A stretch of 36,374 bases of DNA from Candidatus Woesearchaeota archaeon (GTDB taxonomy: Archaea; Nanobdellota; Nanobdellia; Woesearchaeales; GW2011-AR9). The notes beneath the pieces are model-generated. The model worked only from the letters and a program-made list of their open reading frames with translations, searched no databases and was not told where the DNA came from. Positions within the stretch are counted from its first letter, which is position 1. Each line of letters opens with the position of its first letter. Position numbers and translations under genes: made by a program. Below, one piece after another: positions 1 through 8,550 of this stretch. The DNA lies in the NCBI GenBank assembly GCA_018303285.1, contig JAGVYL010000008.1:1-36374 (forward strand), given 5' to 3'.

Positions 1-200
1 CATGACGTCGGAATTCCTAGTAATCGTGCTTTAGCACAGCACGGTGAATATGTCCCTGCTCTTTGCACACACCGCCCGTCAAACCAACCGAGCGGGGTTG
101 AGATGAGGTTTGGCTCTGTCATATCGAATCTTAACTTCGTGAGGCGGGTTAAGTCGTCACAAGGTATCCGTAGGGGAACCTACGGATGGATCACCTCCTT
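1..200 (+). rRNA. 16S rRNA, 3' end (5' part outside window)
   Basis: Universal motifs ACACACCGCCCGTC and GTCGTCACAAGGTATCCGTAGGGGAACCTACGGATGGATCACCTCCTTT (anti-SD tail). Confidence 0.97.
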
Positions 201-242
201 TTTATATTAAGCAAGATAGTAGAATATCACGCAAACTATTGG

Positions 243-349
243 GGGCCCGTAGCTCAGCTGGCAGAGTGCCTCGTTTGCATCGAGGAGGCCTCGGGTTCAA
301 AATGCCAGTAATCTTCACAGATTGAGGCAAGAAAGTCCCGACGGGTCCA
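243..349 (+). tRNA. tRNA-Ala(TGC), interrupted in the T-loop
   Basis: Acceptor GGGCCCG(243-249)/CGGGTCC(342-348), anticodon arm CCTCG-TTTGCAT-CGAGG with TGC at 276-278, T-stem TCGGG(291-295)/CCCGA(337-341). The T-loop TTCAAA|T is split by 34 nt. CCA is not encoded. Located in the 16S-23S spacer as in many archaea. Confidence 0.93.
302..335 (+). other. Candidate 34-nt BHB intron in tRNA-Ala at position 59/60
   Basis: 5' bulge AA|A (300-302), 3' bulge AG|T (334-336), central pairing TTC(296-298)/GAA(331-333) plus one A-A mismatch, inner helix TGCC(303-306)/GGCA(326-329), apical hairpin AATCT-TCAC-AGATT. Excision gives the canonical T-loop TTCAAAT. Confidence 0.87.
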
Positions 350-353
350 CTCA

Positions 354-387
354 CGGTCAAGAAACTTTGCGAAAAGTGATTGACCTT
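354..387 (+). other. Spacer hairpin between tRNA-Ala and 23S
   Basis: GGTCAA-gaa-ACTTT-gcga-AAAGT-ga-TTGACC with a GNRA-type loop. Confidence 0.5.
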
Positions 388-512
388 ATTGAGCGATCGA
401 GAACTCAGTTTTCGGTTGTTTGGTTGTCGAAAATTGCGCAAGCAATCTTTCGGGATAAATAATTGCGTTAACGCGTGATTGTTTATAGAGGTATAAGTGA
501 TTTATACTCATG

Positions 513-535
513 AACCATGCATAGTTGGCAAGAAG
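513..535 (+). other. 5' half of pre-23S processing stem
   Basis: AACCATGCATAGTTGGCAAGAAG pairs with CTTTTTGCCAACTGTGCATGGTT at 3312-3334 (23 bp with two G-U). Confidence 0.85.
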
Positions 536-2849
536 TAAAAACGCTATTAGATGGATGACTAGGTTCTGGAGGCCGAAGAAGGACGTGGCAAGCTACGTTA
601 TGCCTTGGCGAGTCGCAAGCAGACTGAGAACCAAGGATTTCTTAATGGGACTTCCCATTAGATCCGTGAGGATCGGGAACGCAGGGAATTGAAGCGTCTT
701 AGTACCTGCAGGAAAAAAAACCAATTGGGATGCCGCTAGTAACAGCGAGCGAACGCGGCAAAATTCAAACTGAATCTTTCTCAGTAATGAGATGGAGATG
801 TGGTGTTGCGGACCTCTTTTTATGACTGTTTCTTCATCTGAACTCCTCTGGAAAGAGGGGCCTCAGAGAGTGATAGCCTCGTAAGAGATGAGAAACAGCC
901 AGTAGAGGTATCCAGAGTACTGCCTCCTGGAAACGGGGCGGGAAGCCGGGGGCCATTAACCTCCAAAATTAAATACTTCCAGAGACCGATAGTGCACTAG
1001 TACCGCGAGGGAAAGTTGAAAAGGACCCATAACAGGGTGTGAAAAGCGTCTGAAATCTAATAGCTAAAGTCCGATAGGGCTGTAAGCAGTTCTATCGTCC
1101 GTTTTGAATAACGTGCTAGGGAGTGCATTTGAGTGGCGAGGATAATCTGGGAACAGAGCATCCGTAGCGAAAGCGAGAGCCCGCAAGCAATGAGGGGCGA
1201 GGTATGAAAGTGCCTTCAGTCACTTGAATGCGACCAGAAACCAAGTGATCTATTCTTGGGTAAGGTGAAGCGCGGGTAAAACTGCGTGGAGGCCTGAAGA
1301 GGTTCTGCGTACAAACGTTCTTCTAACCTGAGAATAGGGGTAAAAAGCCAATCGAACTTGGTGATAGCTGGTTCCTGCCGAAATTGGCCGCAGTCAAGTT
1401 TCAGACGAGACGATTAAGATTGTAGAGCGACGGATTAGGGATGCAGGTGCCGTAAGGCATCGGTCCTCAGTCCAACTCCTAATGTCTTAATGTCGTAGAC
1501 TCTGGAAAACGGGAACTCCGGGGTAAGCTTGGATTCCGAGAGGGGAACAACCCAGACTGTAGTTAAGGTCCCTAAATATTGGCTAAGTGATAAAGGCTAA
1601 AAAGTGTTTGTGATCCGAGACAGCGAGGAGGTTGGCTTAGAAGCAGCCATCCTTTAAAAAGTGCGTAACAGCTTACTCGTTGAGATCGTAAGCCTTGAAG
1701 ATGGACGGGTCTAAGCCAATTACCGAGACTACAGACCATGAAAGTGGTGGTAGGCAGGCGTTTCTGTGGGGCAGAAGTATGCTCGAGAGGGTGTATCGAC
1801 CTGCAGAAAATGAGATTCCTAGCGCTAGTAAGACCATAGCAGGATGAAAAATCCTGTCGCCGAAAGGGCAAGGGTTCCTTGGCAATGTTCTTCAGCCAAG
1901 GGTTAGTCGATCCTAACTTTAAGCCAAATGGCTAAATAGGAAAGGGAAAAAGGTTAATATTCCTTTACTGTTCTAGTATGTGCGGCAACGCGAGACTAAT
2001 TCCTGACGCTTTGGGATAGACTGACACTGCTTGTCTGCAGTGTTAATAAGAATGAATCTGGGGAGTATCATAATGATGAGAACCAGATTAAATCTTAGAA
2101 TAGCCGGTTTTGCCGGTTCAGTTGATTCCTTGAGCCAGTGAAAAGGGAATAAGTATAAATCTAGGATATTCGTACCCAGAACCGACACAGGTGCCCCTAG
2201 GTGAGAAACCTAAGGTGTGAGAGGATAATCCAATTAAGGGAATTCGGCATATTAGCCCCGTACCTTCGGTATAAGGGGTCCCTGCTTTCGTGAATTATGT
2301 TTGCGAGAGCAGGGCGCAGTGACAAAGGTGGTCCGACTGTTTAACAAAAACCAAGCTTTCTGCAAGCCCGTAAGGGTTAGTATAGAAGGCGATACCTGCC
2401 CAGTGCTAGCACTTTAAAGCCTATTTCAATGGGCCTAAGAACTAGTAAACGGCGGGAGTAACTATAACTCTCTTAAGGTAGCGAAATGCCTTGTCGTTTG
2501 AATGACGACGTGCATGAATGGTATAACGAGATCGCCACTGTCCCTAGTTGGAACCTCCTGAATACCGTTTCCTGGTGTGAAGCCCAGGGACTTCCAATGG
2601 GAAGCGAAGACCCCATGAAACTTTACTGCAGCTTGTTGTTGTGGCGTGGTTTCTGCAAAGGTCGGCTCATCCAGTTTGGAAATCTGGAGTAGAGTGCAAG
2701 AGCAAAAGCCGGCCTGACTGGATTTCCACACTAAAGAAATCCAGACGCGAAAGCGTGGTCTAGCGAACCTCTATGCCTTCTTAATGAGGGCTAGAGATGA
2801 CCGAAAAGTTACTCTGGGGATAACTGAGTGGTCGCGCCCGAGAGTTCAC

Positions 2850-2884
2850 ATTGAGCAAAAGAAAAATTCTTTTCTCTGGAACTG
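2850..2884 (+). other. Candidate 35-nt BHB intron in the loop of 23S helix 89
   Basis: Interrupts conserved GAGTTCAC|ATCGACGG. H89 stem CGCGCC(2833-2838)/GGCGCG(2891-2896), 4-bp central helix GTTC(2844-2847)/GAAC(2879-2882), 3-nt bulges AC|A (2848-2850) and TG|A (2883-2885), inner hairpin GAG-c-AAAAGAA-aaa-TTCTTTT-CTC. Confidence 0.75.
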
Positions 2885-2941
2885 ATCGACGGCGCGGTTT
2901 GCTTCTTCGCTGTCGGCTCTTCCTATCCTGGCCGTGCAGAA

Positions 2942-2970
2942 TTTCTAAAATAAAATTTTAGAATCTGTAG
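2942..2970 (+). other. Candidate 29-nt BHB-like intron in the loop of 23S helix 91
   Basis: Interrupts GGCCGTGCAGAA|GCGGCC. Central GCAG/CTGT (one G-U), bulges AA|T and AG|G, inner 9-bp hairpin TTCTAAAAT-aaa-ATTTTAGAA. Confidence 0.7.
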
Positions 2971-3311
2971 GCGGCCAAGGGTGGGGGTGTTCACCCATTA
3001 AAAGGGATCGTGAGCTGGGTTCAGAACGCTGCGAGGCAGTTTGTTTGATATCTGTTGGAAGTGCGTGGAGTCTGAAAGGAAGGAGGCTTTAGTACGAGAG
3101 GAACGAGCCTTCGAAGCCTCTGGTCAACCGGTTGTCTGACAAGGCAGGCCGGGCAGCTACGCTCTAAGGGATAAGCGCTGAAAGCATCTAAGCACGAAAC
3201 CCTCCTTAAAAATAGACTCCTTAGGACGCGGCCAAAACAGCCGTTTGATAGAATCGGTGTGTAGGCATCGAGGCAACGAGATGTGAGCATGCGATTACTA
3301 AAGTCCGTAAT

Positions 3312-3334
3312 CTTTTTGCCAACTGTGCATGGTT
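3312..3334 (+). other. 3' half of pre-23S processing stem
   Basis: Complementary to 513-535. Confidence 0.85.
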
Positions 3335-3365
3335 TTCATGTTATTTTTTAGACAGTATCCTAAAT

Positions 3366-3374
3366 ATTTATATA
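3366..3374 (+). promoter_or_regulatory. Archaeal TATA-like box upstream of the 3400 CDS
   Basis: AAATATTTATATACC about 25-35 nt before the ATG at 3400. Confidence 0.5.
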
Positions 3375-3399
3375 CCAATTCGGTTTCTCTTTTTTTATT

Positions 3400-4425
3400 A
3401 TGTCAACGAAAATTTTCTTTCAAAAGTTTTGCTTAGTATACATTTTAAGTTTTCTTTTGAGCTTCTTGGTATTACTTCCATTTACTGAAGCAGAAATTTC
3501 TAATACCGTCTTCGTCCTTTATGATGCTTCTACTAAAGAGCCGGTAAGCGAAGTGCTGTTAAATGTAGAGTTAAACGAAGAAAATAAGCAGTATTACATC
3601 GAGAAAGGAAAAGATTTGATTTTAAATTTAGAACAGAAAGATTATGAGATTAAGATTCTAGCTAATCGTCAAGGTACATCCGGTTATGATTATTACAGTA
3701 GCTTTTCTTTAGAAACTATAGACTCTTCACAAATAAAAGTAGTATACTTGTATCCGGTTGGTTCGTTATACGGAACAGTAAAAGATTCTTTAGATAATGT
3801 TATTTTCGGAGCAGAACTTAATTTTGAATGTGATGAAGCTTTCCCTGTAGAGTATCCTAAAACATCCGATTCATTTGGTGCGTTTTCATTAGATGCGATA
3901 CCGGTTGGAAAATGCCAAGTTTCGGCGATGTACGACAAGAGTATCGGAACAAGAAGTGTGGAAGTGAATGGTGGTTCGAAGTCTGAAGTAACTATTAAAT
4001 TGGATCATTCTCGGATTAAACGTGGAGTAAATTATTTTTTGATTGCAGGAATTATAGTCGTATTGGTTCTGGCAGTACTGATTTATTACTTTAGGAAAAA
4101 GATATTTCCATCAAAAATTGAAGTGTATCATGCACCGAAAGAAGCATCAACGGAAAAAGAATTTACTATAGAAAATCTGCCAGTAAAATTCGGTCAGCGG
4201 GGACAAGATTTAATCAAAACTCTGCGCGATAACGAAAAGAGAATAGTGTTATTTCTAGCAGAGCAAGAAAAACCAGTACATCTTTCTTTGATACATTATA
4301 AGACTGGCTTGTCTAAAGGAAGCCTTTCTCGCAATATCGACTCTTTAGAAAGCAAGAATATTATTGAGACGCATATGGAAGGGAAAGTAAGGAAGATAAG
4401 GCTGAGTGAGTGGTTTTTGGGGTGA
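3400..4425 (+). CDS. Membrane-anchored protein: signal peptide/TM, extracytoplasmic beta-sandwich (carboxypeptidase-regulatory-like), TM, C-terminal winged helix
   Basis: 341-aa ORF. Hydrophobic N-terminus, GSLYGTVKDSLDNVIFGAEL... repeat, TM YFLIAGIIVVLVLAVLIYYF followed by basic KK, C-terminal wHTH IVLFLAEQEKPVHLSLIHYKTGLSKGSLSRNIDSLESKNIIE. Confidence 0.8.
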   Translation: MSTKIFFQKFCLVYILSFLLSFLVLLPFTEAEISNTVFVLYDASTKEPVSEVLLNVELNEENKQYYIEKGKDLILNLEQKDYEIKILANRQGTSGYDYYSSFSLETIDSSQIKVVYLYPVGSLYGTVKDSLDNVIFGAELNFECDEAFPVEYPKTSDSFGAFSLDAIPVGKCQVSAMYDKSIGTRSVEVNGGSKSEVTIKLDHSRIKRGVNYFLIAGIIVVLVLAVLIYYFRKKIFPSKIEVYHAPKEASTEKEFTIENLPVKFGQRGQDLIKTLRDNEKRIVLFLAEQEKPVHLSLIHYKTGLSKGSLSRNIDSLESKNIIETHMEGKVRKIRLSEWFLG

Positions 4426-4499
4426 GTAAGACCAAAAGCAGGTGTCAATCTTTGAAGTGATGTTAAATGTTTCGTTTAACTAATCAGTATCAATTTTTC

Positions 4500-5249
4500 T
4501 CAATTATGACCTGGTCGAGAATAAACAATTCGGATCAAAGGGAAGTATCCATATCGCGGAATTGATCGGAATGCTCTTTCTTCAGCACCATCATCACGCC
4601 TAACTTGTGGTTCATCCCATACCGTACCGCCATCTCCTTCACCTTCACATTTTTCATCGCGATAAGCGCATCCAATATGAAGCTGGTCTCTTTCTTCTAC
4701 ATTAAGGTACACTCTTGTACTTAGATTATAACTTGCTTCCAGTGGTCCCACAACAGCAACCGCAAGTTGAGAAAGAGTCTCCATTCGTTTCTGAAGTGCT
4801 TTACTCCTTACTTTGACAGAGCGAGGCTCATTTTCGGGGAAAACATCTTTCTTCCATCGACGTATCGCTTCCTCTTCTTGTTGATAAAGAAAACGTCCGC
4901 TCTTTACCGAATCTCCTCTAATCTCTTTTGGAATAGTATAATGTAAAAATCTTACAGTCAATGGCCTAAAAAATAAGTCCAGATTTTTTCTAGAGAAGAG
5001 TGTTTTTCTAGCATTCTCTTCTAAATATTCATCCCTCTCACCAAGACAGGATAAGATTTGATCAACATCACTAATGGGAATTGTTTTTTTTTCGTAAGTT
5101 TTTAGTGTTTCATAAGGCTTTCTAAGCCACTCTATCCACTCTTTACCGGAAATGTCTGCCGGTTGTGGAAAGAGAACGTCCATATCGGCAGTAGAAGCAA
5201 TTAATGGTTCTATAGAGTTTACAGTAATTAGATTATTTAATGTTATCAT
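4500..5249 (-). CDS. Hypothetical protein
   Basis: 249-aa ORF with no recognised domain. Confidence 0.65.
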   Translation of the reverse strand: MITLNNLITVNSIEPLIASTADMDVLFPQPADISGKEWIEWLRKPYETLKTYEKKTIPISDVDQILSCLGERDEYLEENARKTLFSRKNLDLFFRPLTVRFLHYTIPKEIRGDSVKSGRFLYQQEEEAIRRWKKDVFPENEPRSVKVRSKALQKRMETLSQLAVAVVGPLEASYNLSTRVYLNVEERDQLHIGCAYRDEKCEGEGDGGTVWDEPQVRRDDGAEERAFRSIPRYGYFPLIRIVYSRPGHN

Positions 5250-5497
5250 AATCTCTTAAGAAAGAAGAACTCATATATAAAGTTTACTACTTTAAAACAA
5301 GACCAATGCCCTCGTCATTTTACGGTAACTATAGCACTTAGACGAGTAGCGTGGGCTGGATGACTATAGTAGTCTTTGCTCTTCTAAGATCGTTCCATCG
5401 TCCCGCTGAAAGTTTAAGTATCGTCCCGCTTTTCTGAATTGCATAAACGCGATTTGTGAATAAAAATAGAAAAATAAAAGAAACGGAGGATGCTAAA

Positions 5498-6922
5498 ATG
5501 AAAAAAATATTAATGCTGTTGTTTAGCTTAATGTTAGTAAATTCGATGTTAGTTTGGGGCGAAGAATTAGATAATAAGATAGAAAGCCCGGCGAATACTA
5601 TCACCTTACCGGTTGGGCCGCAAGAGCCGCAGGATGCTGAACTCAAAGCAGGAGAGCCAATTAATCAGCCACAAAAACCTGAAGAAATGGAACAACCTAC
5701 ATATCAACCCCAACTAATTGGGACACCAAATAAACCACAAATAGGAAATCCAGGACAGCCACAAGATAATTTCAATAAGGATAAACCTATGCCTCCTAAT
5801 GTGGGAAACCAGCAGGGTAAATATCCTCAACCTCCGCAAGGAAAGCCTTTCAATGGTAAAGACGGAAACCAGCAAGAACAGCCTCCTTTGTTGAATGAAA
5901 AAGATATGCCGAAAGAACAAGATACGCAAGAACAGCCAATAGAAATTCCCGAAACTGATGGATCCTGGGTACCTTTGAAGAAAATTGGAAATTTCTTCTA
6001 CTTTTGGAAGCCTAAGGATGCCCCCAAAGAAGAACAAACTGGAGAAATGCAGAAGAAAACACCCCAAAATGTGGGAAACACCAAAAATGTACCCCCTTTC
6101 CAACAGGGGAAATTCCAAGATGGAGCAGAGCAAAATGAATTAGGAGAGGATAATCAAAATGTAGGACATCGAGAAGGAACTGGTGATAAAGATTTCCAAG
6201 ATACATATGAGAAAGATAAAGCAAATACTAAGGTAGACGTTAAAAGTTTCAAAAATCCAGGAGAAGCAGATACCACTTTTGAAAAAATGTTCAAAGAAGG
6301 TAATATGGAAACAGTATTAATAAAGAACATGAAATTGGTAAAACGCGTTACTGGAGGTATGGATGAATACCTTTGGCCGGCCCATGATAAAATCCTTAGC
6401 TTATCCGTGCCAAAAGGAGATTCTTTGGAGCAGAATCTGTTTGTATTCGAGTATTTAAGTAAATACCCCAGCAAACTTAATCCGAATAGTGATACTTTGG
6501 GATTGCCGGGAGAAGGAATGAACTTGCCTCTACTGAAGGAGACACCTCAATTTAAAGAGAAAGAATCAAAAGAAGGACCCTCTGGCGATTTCCCTAAAAT
6601 GCAAGTCGGAATTCCTAATGGGACCAACAACGAAAACGGCCAGCAACAACAGTTTACTCCGCAAGCTCCTCCTGGATGTAAAGTCGGCGACAAAGGAGTT
6701 CCTACCGGATTCCGCCTGCTTAACGAGGGCTCATCTCAGTACTGCGATATGGATGAACAGCTTCATCCTCAAAAAGCACTGGATGAATCCTGTCAGAATA
6801 ACTTTGAATGCCAGAGCAATCAGTGCAGCAGCGGAAAATGCTTGGATTTAAATGCCAAGATGGAAGAAACACAAAATTTATTGCAAAAGATACTGGTATG
6901 GTTGGGAATGAAAAAGGAATAA
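5498..6922 (+). CDS. Secreted Pro/Gln-rich surface protein with Cys-rich C-terminal module
   Basis: ORF track 5456-6922; likely start is the ATG at 5498 after GGAGG (signal peptide MKKILMLLFSLMLVNSMLVWG). Low-complexity PQ-rich region, then DESCQNNFECQSNQCSSGKC. Confidence 0.8.
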   Translation: MKKILMLLFSLMLVNSMLVWGEELDNKIESPANTITLPVGPQEPQDAELKAGEPINQPQKPEEMEQPTYQPQLIGTPNKPQIGNPGQPQDNFNKDKPMPPNVGNQQGKYPQPPQGKPFNGKDGNQQEQPPLLNEKDMPKEQDTQEQPIEIPETDGSWVPLKKIGNFFYFWKPKDAPKEEQTGEMQKKTPQNVGNTKNVPPFQQGKFQDGAEQNELGEDNQNVGHREGTGDKDFQDTYEKDKANTKVDVKSFKNPGEADTTFEKMFKEGNMETVLIKNMKLVKRVTGGMDEYLWPAHDKILSLSVPKGDSLEQNLFVFEYLSKYPSKLNPNSDTLGLPGEGMNLPLLKETPQFKEKESKEGPSGDFPKMQVGIPNGTNNENGQQQQFTPQAPPGCKVGDKGVPTGFRLLNEGSSQYCDMDEQLHPQKALDESCQNNFECQSNQCSSGKCLDLNAKMEETQNLLQKILVWLGMKKE

Positions 6923-6928
6923 TTTTTT

Positions 6929-7339
6929 TTATTCTTTTCTTTTATTATACAGACCGATACTTCGGAGGATATTCTTTCTAGCTTCTTCAAGAGTTTTAGG
7001 CACTCCTTGCACTTCATTAATCTGCATAGGCCCTTCTTTAGACGGAGAAAGAATAAATGTTCCTTCGCGATAAAAACCAGCGTGATAAAAATCATCCCAC
7101 TGTAATCGGCTACCTAAATTGCCAAAGAGCCGTATTTTACCATTATATGGATTATAAAGAAAATTAGCTGCTACTTGGCTGCGGCCGTCTTCGTCTACTC
7201 CTGCATTGCAGCCCCAACTCTCTTGATGGATGCATCCAATCATGCCGTCTCCTTGAGAGAGCATCAAATCTAGATTCTGCTCGATAATTGTACGGAGGTC
7301 CACTTTTTTCTGGAAATTGAAAGATAATTTTAATGCCAT
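6929..7339 (-). CDS. Hypothetical protein
   Basis: 136-aa ORF convergent with the previous gene. Confidence 0.65.
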   Translation of the reverse strand: MALKLSFNFQKKVDLRTIIEQNLDLMLSQGDGMIGCIHQESWGCNAGVDEDGRSQVAANFLYNPYNGKIRLFGNLGSRLQWDDFYHAGFYREGTFILSPSKEGPMQINEVQGVPKTLEEARKNILRSIGLYNKRKE

Positions 7340-7446
7340 ACTTAGTGGAATGCCATCGGATTTATAAATCTTTCGTCAGATTTATCACTTTTTAATAGGT
7401 ACATAATAAAAGACAGGTTTATATACGAAAGGTGATTCGTTTTTTT

Positions 7447-8166
7447 ATGGCTAAAATATTGTTGAGTACAGAAAAGATAGTTTTCGTGAAAAATCCGATG
7501 CTTGAGTTTAATACTGAGCGGGGGATGATTAAGTCTAAAGAATTTAAGAATAAAAACGGATTAGCTAAGACTTCTAAAGGCAAGAAACTAAAGTTTGCTG
7601 AATCATTTTTTATCGATTCTTATCATCGAAAAAAACGAGGCCCCCAGATTATTACTCCTAAAGATATTGGAACAATTATTACGGAAACAGGACTAGGTAA
7701 AAGTAGTAGAGTGCTTGACGCTGGAGGAGGTTCGGGAGCGCTGAGCTGTTTTTTGGCGAACATCTGTAAAGAAGTTTATTCTTATGAGATACGAAAAGAT
7801 TTTTTTAAGCTAGTGGAAGAGAATAAAAAGTTTTTAGGTTTAAACAATTTGACGGTTAAAAATAAGGATGTTTACGCGGGAATCGAAGAGAAAGAGTTAG
7901 ACGCAGTGATTCTGGATATACCAGAGCCATGGCAGGTTTTGAAAAACGCAGAGAAAGCATTGAAATTAGGCGGATTTTTGGTATCTTATCAAACTTCAGT
8001 GGTACAGGTGCAGCGGCTGTTTAAAGAGATTAAGAAAAAACCGTTTATTTTTGTCAAGACTTGCGAGACATTGCAGAGAAACTGGAAGATTGAAGGAAGA
8101 GTGGTGCGGCCGGAGATCCAGATGCTCGGGCATACAGGATGGATAAGTTTTTTTAGGAAAGTTTAA
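7447..8166 (+). CDS. trmI: tRNA (adenine-N1)-methyltransferase, TrmI-type (m1A57/58)
   Basis: RGPQIITPKDIGTIITETGLGKSSRVLDAGGGSGALSCFLA (SAM motif I), DAVILDIPEPW motif typical of TrmI. Likely ATG at 7447; ORF track begins at 7432. Confidence 0.85.
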   Translation: MAKILLSTEKIVFVKNPMLEFNTERGMIKSKEFKNKNGLAKTSKGKKLKFAESFFIDSYHRKKRGPQIITPKDIGTIITETGLGKSSRVLDAGGGSGALSCFLANICKEVYSYEIRKDFFKLVEENKKFLGLNNLTVKNKDVYAGIEEKELDAVILDIPEPWQVLKNAEKALKLGGFLVSYQTSVVQVQRLFKEIKKKPFIFVKTCETLQRNWKIEGRVVRPEIQMLGHTGWISFFRKV

Positions 8167-8191
8167 ATCTAGGTAAGAATTAAACAAAAAA

Positions 8192-8527
8192 ATGGTCACT
8201 CTATTTGGTATACACTTGTTTGAAAAGGGTAAAGCTCAGCTGGTCTTTGACAATAATCTGGTTATTCCTCTTTATGAAGATAAGGTAATCATGGTAGAAA
8301 AGATAGGAAACAAGATCACTGTAGCCAGTTCTGGAATGACCGCTAGACTTTCTCGAACCCACGCGGTTCTTAGATGGGATAGGGAGGCAAGCAAATATCT
8401 CTTTGAGGATACTTCCTCTTACGGCTCAGTTGTTGCAGGCAGGCCAATACACAGAGGGAAGATTCTTTTAGCTGATAAAGATAAAATTAATCTTCAGGGG
8501 TTAAGGTTTATGATTATTTATAGTTAA
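8192..8527 (+). CDS. FHA-domain-like protein
   Basis: LSRTHAVLRWD...YLFEDTSSYGSVVAG matches the FHA core (SRxH...D.SS.G..V). Confidence 0.7.
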   Translation: MVTLFGIHLFEKGKAQLVFDNNLVIPLYEDKVIMVEKIGNKITVASSGMTARLSRTHAVLRWDREASKYLFEDTSSYGSVVAGRPIHRGKILLADKDKINLQGLRFMIIYS

Positions 8528-8550
8528 TTTTTCTCATGAATCGAAAAGTT

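Larger units (their letters stand above)
536..3311 (+). rRNA. 23S rRNA (complete; ends approximate)
   Basis: Archaeal 5' motif TATTAGATGGATGACTAGG, ACTCTCTTAAGGTAGCGAAATGCCTTGTCG, CTGGGGATAACTGAG (PTC), sarcin-ricin AGTACGAGAGGAACG. Flanked by the processing stem. Confidence 0.95.

Noticed and set aside
202-441. Minus-strand ORF across the tRNA-Ala/spacer (also 1572-1871, 2462-2731, 3021-3290 in 23S)
   Set aside because: These lie antisense to rRNA/tRNA with composition dictated by structural RNA; spurious ORFs.
720-760. A-rich stretch in 23S (GGAAAAAAAACCAATTGGG) as a further intron
   Set aside because: Fits the normal archaeal GGAAAAGAAACCAACCGGG region with only small length change.
2486-2692. 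Plus-strand ORF inside 23S
   Set aside because: Conserved 23S domain IV/V sequence, not protein coding.
5365-5420. Possible C/D box sRNA (GGATGA ... CTGA) and repeated TCGTCCCGCT
   Set aside because: The C box deviates from RTGATGA and no clear D'/C' boxes or guide were seen; too weak to call.
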